Assembly: GCA_027066725.1 (NCBI GenBank) | Contig: JAMONC010000339.1 | Location: 1-5,937 of the forward strand | DNA length: 5,937 bases | Reading direction: 5' to 3' | Origin: Desulfobacterales bacterium | GTDB taxonomy: Bacteria > Desulfobacterota > Dissulfuribacteria > Dissulfuribacterales > JAMONC01 | Shown here: positions 1-5,609 of the stretch, piece by piece | Layout of the letters: each line of letters opens with the position of its first letter | Position numbering within the stretch: the first letter of the stretch is position 1 | The notes under the pieces: generated by a model | Database searches by the model: none | The model's input: only the letters and a program-made list of their open reading frames with translations | Told to the model about the DNA's origin: nothing | Position numbers and translations under genes: made by a program

Positions 1-46
1 GTCTTTTTAGACGTTATTTAGAGTATGATATATTGAAAATAGGTTT

Positions 47-129
47 CCCCTGCCGGTCCCTCTGTACCATCTCCAACAAGACGACCAACATACCCACCTC
101 CATCCATTTTGCCGGCAGGGGATTTTTTT
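47..129 (+). terminator. Long-loop inverted repeat followed by a T-run, terminator-like
   Basis: The arms CCCCTGCCGG (47-56) and CCGGCAGGGG (112-121) are perfect inverted repeats of 10 bp. They are followed by A and seven T (123-129), as in a plus-strand intrinsic terminator. The 55-nt loop is rich in C and A, very poor in G, and should be unstructured, which is unusual for a simple terminator. It may end an upstream transcript or be the 3' part of an unrecognised small RNA. I matched it to no known RNA family. Confidence 0.4.
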
Positions 130-144
130 GTTTCTTGTGATTTA

Positions 145-173
145 TTGTCAGCTAAGTTAAATATTATTAAATT
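145..173 (+). promoter_or_regulatory. Possible sigma70 promoter for tRNA-Ser(CGA)
   Basis: TTGTCA (145-150) and TAAATT (168-173) are separated by 17 nt. They match the -35 and -10 consensus at 5/6 and 4/6 positions. Transcription would start near 180, about 18 nt before the mature tRNA. The region is so AT-rich that chance matches are likely. Confidence 0.35.
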
Positions 174-197
174 AATTAAAAAATAATTAAGTTTTCT

Positions 198-291
<94 letters not shown>

Positions 292-326
292 TTAATATTG
301 AAATAAACAAAAAATAATATTACCTG

Positions 327-353
327 TTGACTTAATACTAATGACAATTTAAT
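327..353 (+). promoter_or_regulatory. Possible promoter for tRNA-Ser(GGA) and SRP RNA
   Basis: TTGACT (327-332) is a 5/6 match to the -35 box. TTTAAT (348-353) is a 5/6 match to the -10 box, but the spacing is a short 15 nt. TAATTT (350-355) at 17 nt is the alternative, with a poorer match. A start near 360 would suit the tRNA at 369, and read-through would also supply the SRP RNA. Confidence 0.4.
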
Positions 354-368
354 TTGTTGAAACGCAAA

Positions 369-461
<93 letters not shown>

Positions 462-480
462 AAATAAGAAATAGATATTG

Positions 481-580
481 ATAGCCGGGTCCTGCGCAAC
501 GAAACCCTGCGAACCCCGCCAGGTCCGGAAGGAAGCAACGGTAGTAGGGCACTTCGTGTGCCGCAGGGGTGCCTGGCTAT
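481..580 (+). ncRNA. ffs: Signal recognition particle RNA, small bacterial (4.5S) type
   Basis: This is the RNA scaffold of the signal recognition particle. It binds Ffh and delivers ribosomes making membrane or secreted proteins to FtsY. The conserved Ffh-binding domain is obvious: the apical GGAA tetraloop (527-530) sits within AGGTCCGGAAGGAAGCA. The ends ATAGCCGGGT (481-490) and GCCTGGCTAT (571-580) pair over 10 bp with two G-U pairs, and 479-480 with 581-582 can extend the stem. At about 100 nt it is a single hairpin without an Alu domain, as in many Gram-negative bacteria. It starts 19 nt after tRNA-Ser(GGA), with no clear promoter of its own, so co-transcription and processing are likely. 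Confidence 0.96.
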
Positions 581-589
581 CATCTTTTT
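571..589 (+). terminator. Possible terminator formed by the SRP RNA end
   Basis: The 3' strand of the SRP RNA terminal stem is followed within five bases by five T (585-589). The closing stem of the RNA itself could therefore serve as the terminator hairpin. Its partner strand lies about 90 nt upstream, so this would be an atypical terminator, and some read-through into dnaX is possible. Confidence 0.3.
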
Positions 590-616
590 GATATCCTGAT
601 CACTTTAATCATTAAT
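588..616 (+). promoter_or_regulatory. Weak candidate promoter for the dnaX operon
   Basis: TTGATA (588-593) and ATTAAT (611-616) are 17 nt apart and match the -35 and -10 consensus at 5/6 and 4/6 positions. The start would fall near 623, leaving about 13 nt of leader before the dnaX ATG. This is compatible with the lack of a good Shine-Dalgarno sequence there. Confidence 0.3.
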
Positions 617-635
617 AAAGAAAAGAAAATATGCT

Positions 636-2282
636 ATGTCCTACCTAGTTCTTGCCAGAAAATGGCGACCTCAGCGTTTTGAAGATGTAATTGGCCAAAA
701 TCATGTTACTAAAACTCTCCAAAATGCGATTAAAAATGATAGGCTAGCTCATGCACTTTTATTTAGTGGGCCTCGTGGAGTAGGTAAGACCTCAGTTGCT
801 AGGATTGTAGCCAAGGCGTTAAATTGCAAGAAGGGCCCTACTCCAGTTCCTTGTAATAGATGTGAAATTTGTAAACGTATTACTGCAGGAAATGAAATAG
901 ATGTATTAGAAATAGATGGTGCATCCAATAGAGGTATAGATGAGATAAGACAGCTTAGAGAAGAGATAAAATTTCGCCCGGTTAACTGTCGCTATAGAGT
1001 AAATATTATCGATGAAGTGCATATGCTTACAAAAGAGGCTTTTAATGCCTTGTTAAAGACATTAGAAGAGCCTCCTCCTCATGTATATTTTATTTTTGCA
1101 ACAACAGAACCTCAGCGCATACCTGCAACAATACATTCAAGATGTCAACACTATGAATTTAAACGACTTAATATCATAGAATTAAAGGCTCATCTTAAAA
1201 AGATTAGTGATGCAGAAAACTTAGGACTTAATGAAGAAGGATTACATATAATTGCAAGGCAAGCAAAAGGTAGTGTTAGAGATAGCTTAAGTCTTTTAGA
1301 TCAAGTTGCTGCTTTTGGTGCAACTACAGCAGAGGAAGTTTGTCAAGCCCTTGGCATTGTAGAAACTATCTCTATCCAACAGCTTGCTACTTTTATATTA
1401 AAAAGAGATGTTGCTAAGTCATTAGAAATAATTGATGAACTTTATAGATTTGGTGTAGATCTTCAATCTATTATTGAACAACTTATTAGGTATTTTAGAC
1501 ATCTATTAATAATAAAAACTGTTAAAGATCCAAAAATCCTTGGAACACTAATTGATCTTGTGTCAGAAGAAATTGAACTAGCAAAAGAATTGACTAAATC
1601 TTATAGCTATTCAGATATCTTACAGTTACTAAATAAAATGTTGGATGATTTTGATGTAATAAAGAAAAGCACCAATCCAAGGATTAGAGTTGAACTTTTA
1701 TTAATTAGTCTTTGCCATATGGAAGAAGTTGTTTGTCTGGAAGATATTATATCAAAACTTGATAACTTATCTAATACCCCTCTAAGAGAAGGGGATAAAG
1801 AAAAAAATTCTTCCTATGAAGAAAACTTATATAAGACGTCTAATAATTCTTATAATATCAATGATAAGTTAAGCTATGATGATAAGATAGCTAATCAACC
1901 GAAGCCATGTGATTCTATAAGTTTAGATTCCTTTGTAACTTATCTAAAAAATACTGCTCCAGTAATTGCTTCTGTTTTAGAAGAATGTAAGTCTATAAAG
2001 ATAGATTCCAACAATAAACTGATAATATTTTGTGAACATGAATGGGCAGTATCTTTCTTAAAAGAAGAGGAACATAAGAAGGAGATAGAAAAAAGGTTTA
2101 GAGAACTCTTTCATAAAGAGCTAGAGGTTGAAATTAGATTATTTAAATCTGATGATATTGATCAGACTAATAATAAAGATTCTAAAAAGGAGTTGATGGA
2201 ACACCCTTTAGTGCAAAAGGCTATAGATGTATTTGATGCTCGTATTTTAAGGGTGGATATGAATGATTTCAGTTTAAAATAG
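636..2282 (+). CDS. dnaX: DNA polymerase III clamp-loader subunit (tau/gamma)
   Basis: DnaX is the AAA+ ATPase motor of the clamp loader, which opens the beta clamp and loads it on primed DNA. The 548-aa protein carries Walker A GPRGVGKTS (45-53), zinc-binding cysteines C64, C73, C76 and C79, Walker B IIDEVH (124-129), sensor 1 FIFATTEP (152-159), the arginine-finger SRC motif (168-170) and sensor 2 GSVRDSLSLLDQ (212-223). The oligomerisation domain follows to about residue 370. A low-complexity Asn/Ser/Lys linker spans about 380-425, then the tau-specific C-terminal region ends in HPLVQKAIDVF. The start at 636 gives the canonical N-terminus (SYLVLARKWRPQRF), but only A/G-rich sequence and no good Shine-Dalgarno precedes it. 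An A7 tract at codons 389-391 may cause slippage to a short gamma form. It is the first gene of a probable four-gene operon. Confidence 0.98.
   Translation: MSYLVLARKWRPQRFEDVIGQNHVTKTLQNAIKNDRLAHALLFSGPRGVGKTSVARIVAKALNCKKGPTPVPCNRCEICKRITAGNEIDVLEIDGASNRGIDEIRQLREEIKFRPVNCRYRVNIIDEVHMLTKEAFNALLKTLEEPPPHVYFIFATTEPQRIPATIHSRCQHYEFKRLNIIELKAHLKKISDAENLGLNEEGLHIIARQAKGSVRDSLSLLDQVAAFGATTAEEVCQALGIVETISIQQLATFILKRDVAKSLEIIDELYRFGVDLQSIIEQLIRYFRHLLIIKTVKDPKILGTLIDLVSEEIELAKELTKSYSYSDILQLLNKMLDDFDVIKKSTNPRIRVELLLISLCHMEEVVCLEDIISKLDNLSNTPLREGDKEKNSSYEENLYKTSNNSYNINDKLSYDDKIANQPKPCDSISLDSFVTYLKNTAPVIASVLEECKSIKIDSNNKLIIFCEHEWAVSFLKEEEHKKEIEKRFRELFHKELEVEIRLFKSDDIDQTNNKDSKKELMEHPLVQKAIDVFDARILRVDMNDFSLK
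1787..1823 (+). promoter_or_regulatory. Candidate slippage/-1 frameshift signal in dnaX
   Basis: The in-frame heptamer A-AAA-AAT (1802-1808) lies in a run of seven A (1801-1807). AGAAGGGG (1787-1794), a Shine-Dalgarno-like sequence, ends 7 nt upstream. A 6-bp hairpin, TTCTTC (1808-1813)/GAAGAA (1818-1823), follows directly. A -1 shift reads TTC TTC CTA and then TGA (1817-1819), giving a product of about 394 aa. That product keeps the ATPase and oligomerisation domains but lacks the linker and tau-specific end. dnaX slippage is established in E. coli (ribosomal, A-AAA-AAG) and Thermus (transcriptional). The AAT codon and the very close hairpin make this case less certain. Confidence 0.45.
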
Positions 2283-2323
2283 ATTCAATTTTTACTATAG
2301 TAATTAAAAAAATTTAAAAAGAT

Positions 2324-2328
2324 AGGAG
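2324..2328 (+). promoter_or_regulatory. Ribosome binding site of the YbaB gene
   Basis: AGGAG lies 8 nt before the ATG at 2337. This supports that start over the later in-frame ATG four codons downstream. Confidence 0.8.
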
Positions 2329-2336
2329 TAAAGATT

Positions 2337-2651
2337 ATGCATCCTAACATGAAAGAGATGATGAGGCAGGCGCAACTTCTTCAAAATAAGCTCAATAAAT
2401 TGCAAGAGGAATTAAAACATAGGACAGTTGAGGTAACTGTTGGTGGTGGAATGGTAAAGGCTGTAGCAAATGGTAAACCAGAAATTGTTTCAATAACAAT
2501 AGAAAAAGAGGTAGTAGATCCTGAAGATGTAGAGATGTTACAAGACCTTGTAGTAGCAGCAGTTAATGAGGCTCTTGAGAGGGCGCGTCAAATGATGGAA
2601 GATGAGATGAGTAAACTTACAGGTGGCTTAAAAATACCAGGATTTTTCTAG
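2337..2651 (+). CDS. ybaB: YbaB/EbfC family nucleoid-associated DNA-binding protein
   Basis: This is a small (104 aa) homodimeric DNA-binding protein that coats the nucleoid and affects gene expression. The family is usually encoded right after dnaX, as here. The N-terminal helix MKEMMRQAQLLQNKLNKLQEE (about residues 5-25) has the family's amphipathic, coiled-coil-like pattern. It is followed by the beta segment VEVTVGGGMVKAVANGKPEI (about 31-50), a second long helix (about 65-92) and the typical C-terminal tail GGLKIPGFF. Full length is normal for the family. It lies 54 nt after dnaX and 10 nt before the polyprenyl synthase gene, so it is probably co-transcribed with both. A direct role with DnaX has not been shown; the link is positional. 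Confidence 0.96.
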   Translation: MHPNMKEMMRQAQLLQNKLNKLQEELKHRTVEVTVGGGMVKAVANGKPEIVSITIEKEVVDPEDVEMLQDLVVAAVNEALERARQMMEDEMSKLTGGLKIPGFF

Positions 2652-2661
2652 TGGTTAAAAT

Positions 2662-3639
2662 ATGAAAAAAGTACATCCAATACTTAGTCCTTGCATAGAA
2701 GATCTTAATAAAATTGAATCAGTATTACATAAGCACTTTGCCTCTTATGTTCCTTTTATTACAGAGGTAACTGAATATATTTTATTTGCAGGTGGTAAGC
2801 GGTTAAGACCGCTTTTGACTGTACTTTGTGCAAAGCTTTGTGGTAAGAGTGACTCTAAGCTATATGAACTTTCTGTTGTTCCAGAATACTTGCACGCGGC
2901 AAGTCTTTTGCATGATGATGTAATTGATGAAGGAGAACTTAGAAGGGGGCAACCTCCTGCCTATAAAAAGTGGGGAAATAAGGCGGCTATTTTAAGTGGA
3001 GATTTCTTATATGCAAGGGCTATATATATAGCAAGTGGTTTTGGAGATGTAAGAATTGCACAAACAATTGCAGAAACTGTTTCTTTAATGTCAGAAGGAG
3101 AAGTCCTTCAGCTTTTAAGGGCTAAAGATATTTATTTTGATGAAGAGACCTATAATGATGTAATATTTCGTAAGACTGCTGCTTTAATTCTTGCTTCTTG
3201 TAAGATAGGAGGACTTTGGGCAGGAGTAAGTGACATAAAAGTAAATGCACTTAGTGATTATGGCTTAAAGCTTGGACTTGCCTTTCAGATGATTGATGAT
3301 CTTTTAGACTATATAGCAGATACTGATGAACTTGGTAAAAAAGTAGGGACAGATTTAGCTGAAGGGAAAATAACACTTCCTGTTATATTGGCATTTAATA
3401 GGTTAAAGGACGAGGAGCAAAAAAGGCTTATTGATATATTTATGACATCGGAAAAAAACCAAGATGATTTTTTTTGGGTTAAAGAGCAACTAATAAAAAC
3501 TGGGGCTGTAAAAGATACAAAGGAAAAGGCAATAACTTTAGTGAAAGATGCTTTAAGAGGATTGGAGCTATTTGACAATTGTCTTGAGCGAAAGATATTA
3601 GAAGATATTGCATGGTATGTAATTGAAAGAAAGAAGTAA
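2662..3639 (+). CDS. ispB: Long-chain all-trans polyprenyl diphosphate synthase (IspB type)
   Basis: The enzyme condenses isopentenyl diphosphate units onto an allylic diphosphate to build the side chain of respiratory quinones such as menaquinone. The 325-aa protein shows the family motifs in order: GGKRLRP (44-50), the first Asp-rich motif DDVID (85-89) followed by RRGQPP (94-99), K171-T172, the second motif FQMIDDLLD (208-216) and VGTDLAEGKITLP (228-240). The residues at -5 and -4 before the first Asp are small (Ala80, Ser81). This matches octaprenyl synthases and argues against a short-chain farnesyl or geranylgeranyl product, although exact chain length cannot be read. A T8 run at 3468-3475 falls in codons for consecutive Phe. 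The start is 10 nt after ybaB with no strong Shine-Dalgarno, which suggests translational coupling. The symbol is given by family, not by proven orthology. Confidence 0.93.
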   Translation: MKKVHPILSPCIEDLNKIESVLHKHFASYVPFITEVTEYILFAGGKRLRPLLTVLCAKLCGKSDSKLYELSVVPEYLHAASLLHDDVIDEGELRRGQPPAYKKWGNKAAILSGDFLYARAIYIASGFGDVRIAQTIAETVSLMSEGEVLQLLRAKDIYFDEETYNDVIFRKTAALILASCKIGGLWAGVSDIKVNALSDYGLKLGLAFQMIDDLLDYIADTDELGKKVGTDLAEGKITLPVILAFNRLKDEEQKRLIDIFMTSEKNQDDFFWVKEQLIKTGAVKDTKEKAITLVKDALRGLELFDNCLERKILEDIAWYVIERKK

Positions 3640-3657
3640 GCAATAAAGGGGGCTTAC

Positions 3658-4407
3658 ATGAAACTTAAAGATACCTTATCAAAGTCAAGTATAGGAATTT
3701 TAAGTGCAGGTATTGCTGGTTTTGTATCTTTTTATGCTTATGAAACCTTTTGTCCAAAAGCTTCTTTATTTGGACGAGTTATTACTCATGGAGAGCGTAG
3801 CACTCAAGCTGTTAGTCTAATATTTGAAAAAGCCCCCAATGAAGCTACAAGTCAACTTAGTGCATTGCTTCATGAATTAGAGACACCTGCTACATTTTTT
3901 TTAGAAGGAGTTAGGGCTAGAGAATATAAAAAAGAGTTAAAGCAGCTGCGAACATTTGAATTAGGTGTACAAGCTGAAAAATACAAACCATTAATATTTA
4001 GAAAGAGGCTTTCTTTAATACGTCTTATTGCTCCAACCATATACCTGATAGAGGACTTACAAAGAAGAAGACCCTCGTTTTTTTTACCACCTTATGGATG
4101 GAAAGATCCTTTTTTAATAAAAACAGCCTCAAGACTTGGGCTTATAACTCTAAGTCCTTACATAAGAAAAAAACGATTAACTAAAGAAGTAGATATAAAA
4201 AAACAAGCTATCGAAATAGCAGATAAGGTTGATGCAGGGGATATAATCCTTGTTAATTCAGATCCTATATCTTTTAATACATCTGTAGATAACTTATTAG
4301 AGTTTGTATATTACCTAGTAAAGTCTATAAGGGCCAAAGGACTATCTTTCTGGGGGCTTTCTCCTCTTTTAATAGGAGGAAGTATTTCAAAAATCATAAA
4401 AAGATAA
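3658..4407 (+). CDS. Membrane-anchored NodB-fold protein, probably catalytically inactive
   Basis: The 249-aa protein has an N-terminal membrane anchor or uncleaved signal (about residues 11-28) and a domain matching polysaccharide deacetylases in outline. AVSLIFEKAP (51-60) corresponds to the usual V-x-L-T-F-D-D-G-P, and LETPATFFLEG (74-84) to the usual K-A-T-F-F-x-x-G. FELGVQAEKYKP (100-111) sits where H-E-I-G-N-H-T-x-x-H-P is normal. FFLPPYGW (141-148) replaces F-R-P-P-Y-G, and GDIILVNSDP (194-203) replaces G-D-I-I-L-x-H-D. The catalytic and metal-binding Asp pair is Glu57-Lys58, both metal-ligand His are missing (about Gln105, Tyr109), the Arg is Leu143 and the last catalytic His is Asn200. 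I infer a pseudo-enzyme or a changed function at the cell envelope. AAAGGGGG precedes the ATG, 18 nt after the polyprenyl synthase. The assignment is by motif spacing, so the fold is likely but the function unknown. Confidence 0.72.
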   Translation: MKLKDTLSKSSIGILSAGIAGFVSFYAYETFCPKASLFGRVITHGERSTQAVSLIFEKAPNEATSQLSALLHELETPATFFLEGVRAREYKKELKQLRTFELGVQAEKYKPLIFRKRLSLIRLIAPTIYLIEDLQRRRPSFFLPPYGWKDPFLIKTASRLGLITLSPYIRKKRLTKEVDIKKQAIEIADKVDAGDIILVNSDPISFNTSVDNLLEFVYYLVKSIRAKGLSFWGLSPLLIGGSISKIIKR

Positions 4408-4449
4408 AAATATAAATTCATAGATAGTTATTTCATCTAGATTTTGTTT

Positions 4450-4466
4450 ATAAGGGGCTTATTTTT
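4450..4466 (+). terminator. Weak hairpin with T-run after the dnaX operon
   Basis: ATAAG (4450-4454) and CTTAT (4458-4462) pair around a GGG loop and run into TTTTT (4462-4466). The 5-bp AT-rich stem is weak. The position, 43 nt after the last gene of the operon, is what makes termination plausible. Confidence 0.35.
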
Positions 4467-4478
4467 CCATTTTTAAGA

Positions 4479-4520
4479 TTTAAGTTTTCACTTAAAGACT
4501 TTAAATTTTTCTTAAGAAAA
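4479..4520. repeat. Cluster of short AT-rich inverted repeats
   Basis: Three perfect inverted repeats crowd this spacer: TTTAAG/CTTAAA (4479-4484 and 4491-4496), TTAAAG-A-CTTTAA (4492-4504), and the 14-bp palindrome TTTTCTTAAGAAAA (4507-4520). They share a TTAAG/CTTAA core. They may be operator sites for the gene at 4577 or chance in AT-rich DNA. Confidence 0.4.
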
Positions 4521-4535
4521 TATCGATTTTTGCAG

Positions 4536-4558
4536 ATATTCTAAAATAGAATATTTTT
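4536..4558 (+). terminator. Hairpin plus T-run just before the PEP-CTERM gene
   Basis: ATATTCTA (4536-4543) and TAGAATAT (4547-4554) form a perfect 8-bp inverted repeat around AAA, followed by TTTT (4555-4558). It looks like a weak terminator but ends only 6 nt before the Shine-Dalgarno of the next gene. It could equally be an operator or a 5'-leader stem. No good promoter is visible in this spacer. Confidence 0.35.
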
Positions 4559-4563
4559 ATTAT

Positions 4564-4569
4564 GAGGTG
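4564..4569 (+). promoter_or_regulatory. Ribosome binding site deciding the PEP-CTERM gene start
   Basis: GAGGTG lies 7 nt before the ATG at 4577. The in-frame ATG at 4562 overlaps this site and has no Shine-Dalgarno of its own. The start at 4577 also gives a standard signal peptide beginning MNKFKKS. Confidence 0.75.
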
Positions 4570-4576
4570 TGCACTT

Positions 4577-5404
4577 ATGAATAAATTTAAGAAGAGCTTA
4601 TTTTTATTTTTAGTAATCGGGTTATTTTTTACAGATAAATTATACGCTACTCCTTACTCTTTTTATATAGACAGCTTTAAGATTACAGGTAATTTACCAG
4701 TCTATTTTGTTGATGATTTTAATGGCTACGTTTTGACTTTCCCCTGGTTTGTATATGAACCTACAGTAATAGAGTCCAATGGGTTGCTAAAATTAAGTAG
4801 TCCTGGGGATATATTTTTTAGATCACTTAATGGAGTAACAGTTTCTATAGAATCTACTACTGTTGCTTCAGGGCTTGCTCTTGTTAATGGATTAGGAAGT
4901 AGTATAGCAACATCTACATGGTTACCTTATTTACCTCAAAAGAATCAGATGTTTTTTATGGAGGCTTTTCATTTTTTAGCTCCTAATGTTAGTGAAAGTA
5001 TATCAATTGGAATTAGTCGTTTTTCACCAGAAATAGATCAGATATTAGCATTTCCTGTAACGGGTAATAATAAGCCTATAATGTTTTTTGGTTGGGAAAA
5101 TCTTAGTCTTGGCCAAGTCAATTTTCAGGCTATACCTATTAATCCACAAGATATAACTGGAAACATAATATTAGAAATAATGTTTAATGATGCTACCAAT
5201 CAATTTAGTGGAGCTTTTAGTTTAAATGGAGGCAAGAGCTTTGAGACTCCATTTACACCTGTGTCACCTTTAACGTTTAATCCTCCTTTTGTATGGGGAA
5301 TGAATGCAGTATCATGTACACCTGTACCAGAACCTGGTACTATACTTTATTTTATAGAAAGCTTTTTAATATTTATATTATATTTTCGACAAATTATACG
5401 TTAA
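4577..5404 (+). CDS. Secreted PEP-CTERM sorting-domain protein
   Basis: From the preferred start the protein has 275 aa. It has a signal peptide (residues 1-24: basic MNKFKK, hydrophobic LFLFLVIGLFF, likely cleavage after LYA) and a Ser/Thr/Asn-rich middle of about 225 residues that looks mostly beta-strand. The C-terminus has the PEP-CTERM layout: VPEPGT (250-255), a hydrophobic segment (256-270) and the basic tail RQIIR (271-275). Such proteins are recognised by exosortase (EpsH/XrtA type), processed at the PEP motif and released or attached at the surface, often alongside exopolysaccharide genes. No exosortase or polysaccharide genes are in view. The tail has only two Arg and a Glu lies within the membrane segment, so it is somewhat atypical. 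The middle might be a lectin-like sandwich, but I recognise no named family and its role is unknown. Translation from the ATG at 4562 would add five residues. Confidence 0.85.
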   Translation: MNKFKKSLFLFLVIGLFFTDKLYATPYSFYIDSFKITGNLPVYFVDDFNGYVLTFPWFVYEPTVIESNGLLKLSSPGDIFFRSLNGVTVSIESTTVASGLALVNGLGSSIATSTWLPYLPQKNQMFFMEAFHFLAPNVSESISIGISRFSPEIDQILAFPVTGNNKPIMFFGWENLSLGQVNFQAIPINPQDITGNIILEIMFNDATNQFSGAFSLNGGKSFETPFTPVSPLTFNPPFVWGMNAVSCTPVPEPGTILYFIESFLIFILYFRQIIR

Positions 5405-5441
5405 TGTAATAATATTTCATACAATTATGTAAACAAGTAAC

Positions 5442-5461
5442 AAAAAACTTTTCATAAAAAA
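5442..5461 (+). promoter_or_regulatory. A-tracts upstream of the riboswitch promoter (UP-element-like)
   Basis: Two A6 tracts (5442-5447 and 5456-5461) lie just upstream of the -35 box. They resemble an UP element that contacts the RNA polymerase alpha subunits. In AT-rich DNA this is suggestive only. Confidence 0.35.
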
Positions 5462-5465
5462 CTGC

Positions 5466-5494
5466 TTGACATCTCTTTATTTAGCTGTTATAAA
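5466..5494 (+). promoter_or_regulatory. Strong sigma70 promoter driving the riboswitch leader
   Basis: TTGACA (5466-5471) is a perfect -35 box and TATAAA (5489-5494) is a 5/6 -10 box, with the ideal 17-nt spacer. Transcription should start at about 5500-5504, directly before the fluoride aptamer. It is the best promoter in the window. Confidence 0.85.
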
Positions 5495-5511
5495 CCGTTT
5501 CCCAAAATTAT

Positions 5512-5564
5512 GGGGAAGGAGTCCCCCTTAAATGCTCTATTTGTAGGGCTGATGACTCCTGCTG
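5512..5564 (+). promoter_or_regulatory. Fluoride riboswitch aptamer (crcB motif)
   Basis: The layout matches the fluoride aptamer as I remember it from Thermotoga petrophila. Stem GGGG (5512-5515)/CCCC (5524-5527) closes an 8-nt loop, AAGGAGTC. Stem GCTCTA (5534-5539)/TAGGGC (5544-5549) closes a TTTG loop. The signature TGAT-GACTCC-TGCTG (5550-5564) follows. The pseudoknot is perfect: GGAGTC (5518-5523) pairs with GACTCC (5554-5559). The family binds fluoride through three Mg ions and usually turns on fluoride-resistance genes. The usual GAUG at the first loop reads GAAG here. Confidence 0.88.
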
Positions 5565-5585
5565 GGCTAAAGACAGCGGGAGTCA
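5553..5585 (+). promoter_or_regulatory. Anti-aptamer hairpin of the fluoride riboswitch
   Basis: TGACTCCTGC (5553-5562) and GCGGGAGTCA (5576-5585) pair over 10 bp with one G-U. This captures the same GACTCC strand that the aptamer pseudoknot needs. The two structures cannot coexist, which is the expected ligand-free alternative. Confidence 0.7.
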
Positions 5586-5609
5586 GTAAATTTGGTATTG
5601 AATTTGCGG

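Larger units (their letters stand above)
1..197. other. Non-coding stretch before the tRNA genes
   Basis: I see no convincing gene here. One plus-strand frame is open from the window edge to a TGA at 138-140 (45 codons). It runs through the GC-rich inverted repeat and resembles no family I know. Another frame stops at 19-21, so a few codons of an upstream gene could end there. The recognisable content is the inverted repeat at 47-121 and a possible tRNA promoter. Confidence 0.5.

Noticed and set aside
3..140. Plus-strand open frame of 45 codons from the window edge
   Set aside because: It could be the tail of an upstream gene, but it reads through the GC-rich hairpin and shows no family motif. 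Too weak to call.
3309..3578. Minus-strand open frame of 89 codons
   Set aside because: It lies wholly inside the polyprenyl synthase gene, is Ser/Phe-rich as expected of a shadow frame, and matches nothing I know.
3468..4085. T8 tracts at 3468-3475, 3895-3902 and 4078-4085 as phase-variation sites
   Set aside because: Each encodes neighbouring Phe codons in AT-rich genes. All frames are intact and the products are housekeeping-like, so composition explains them.
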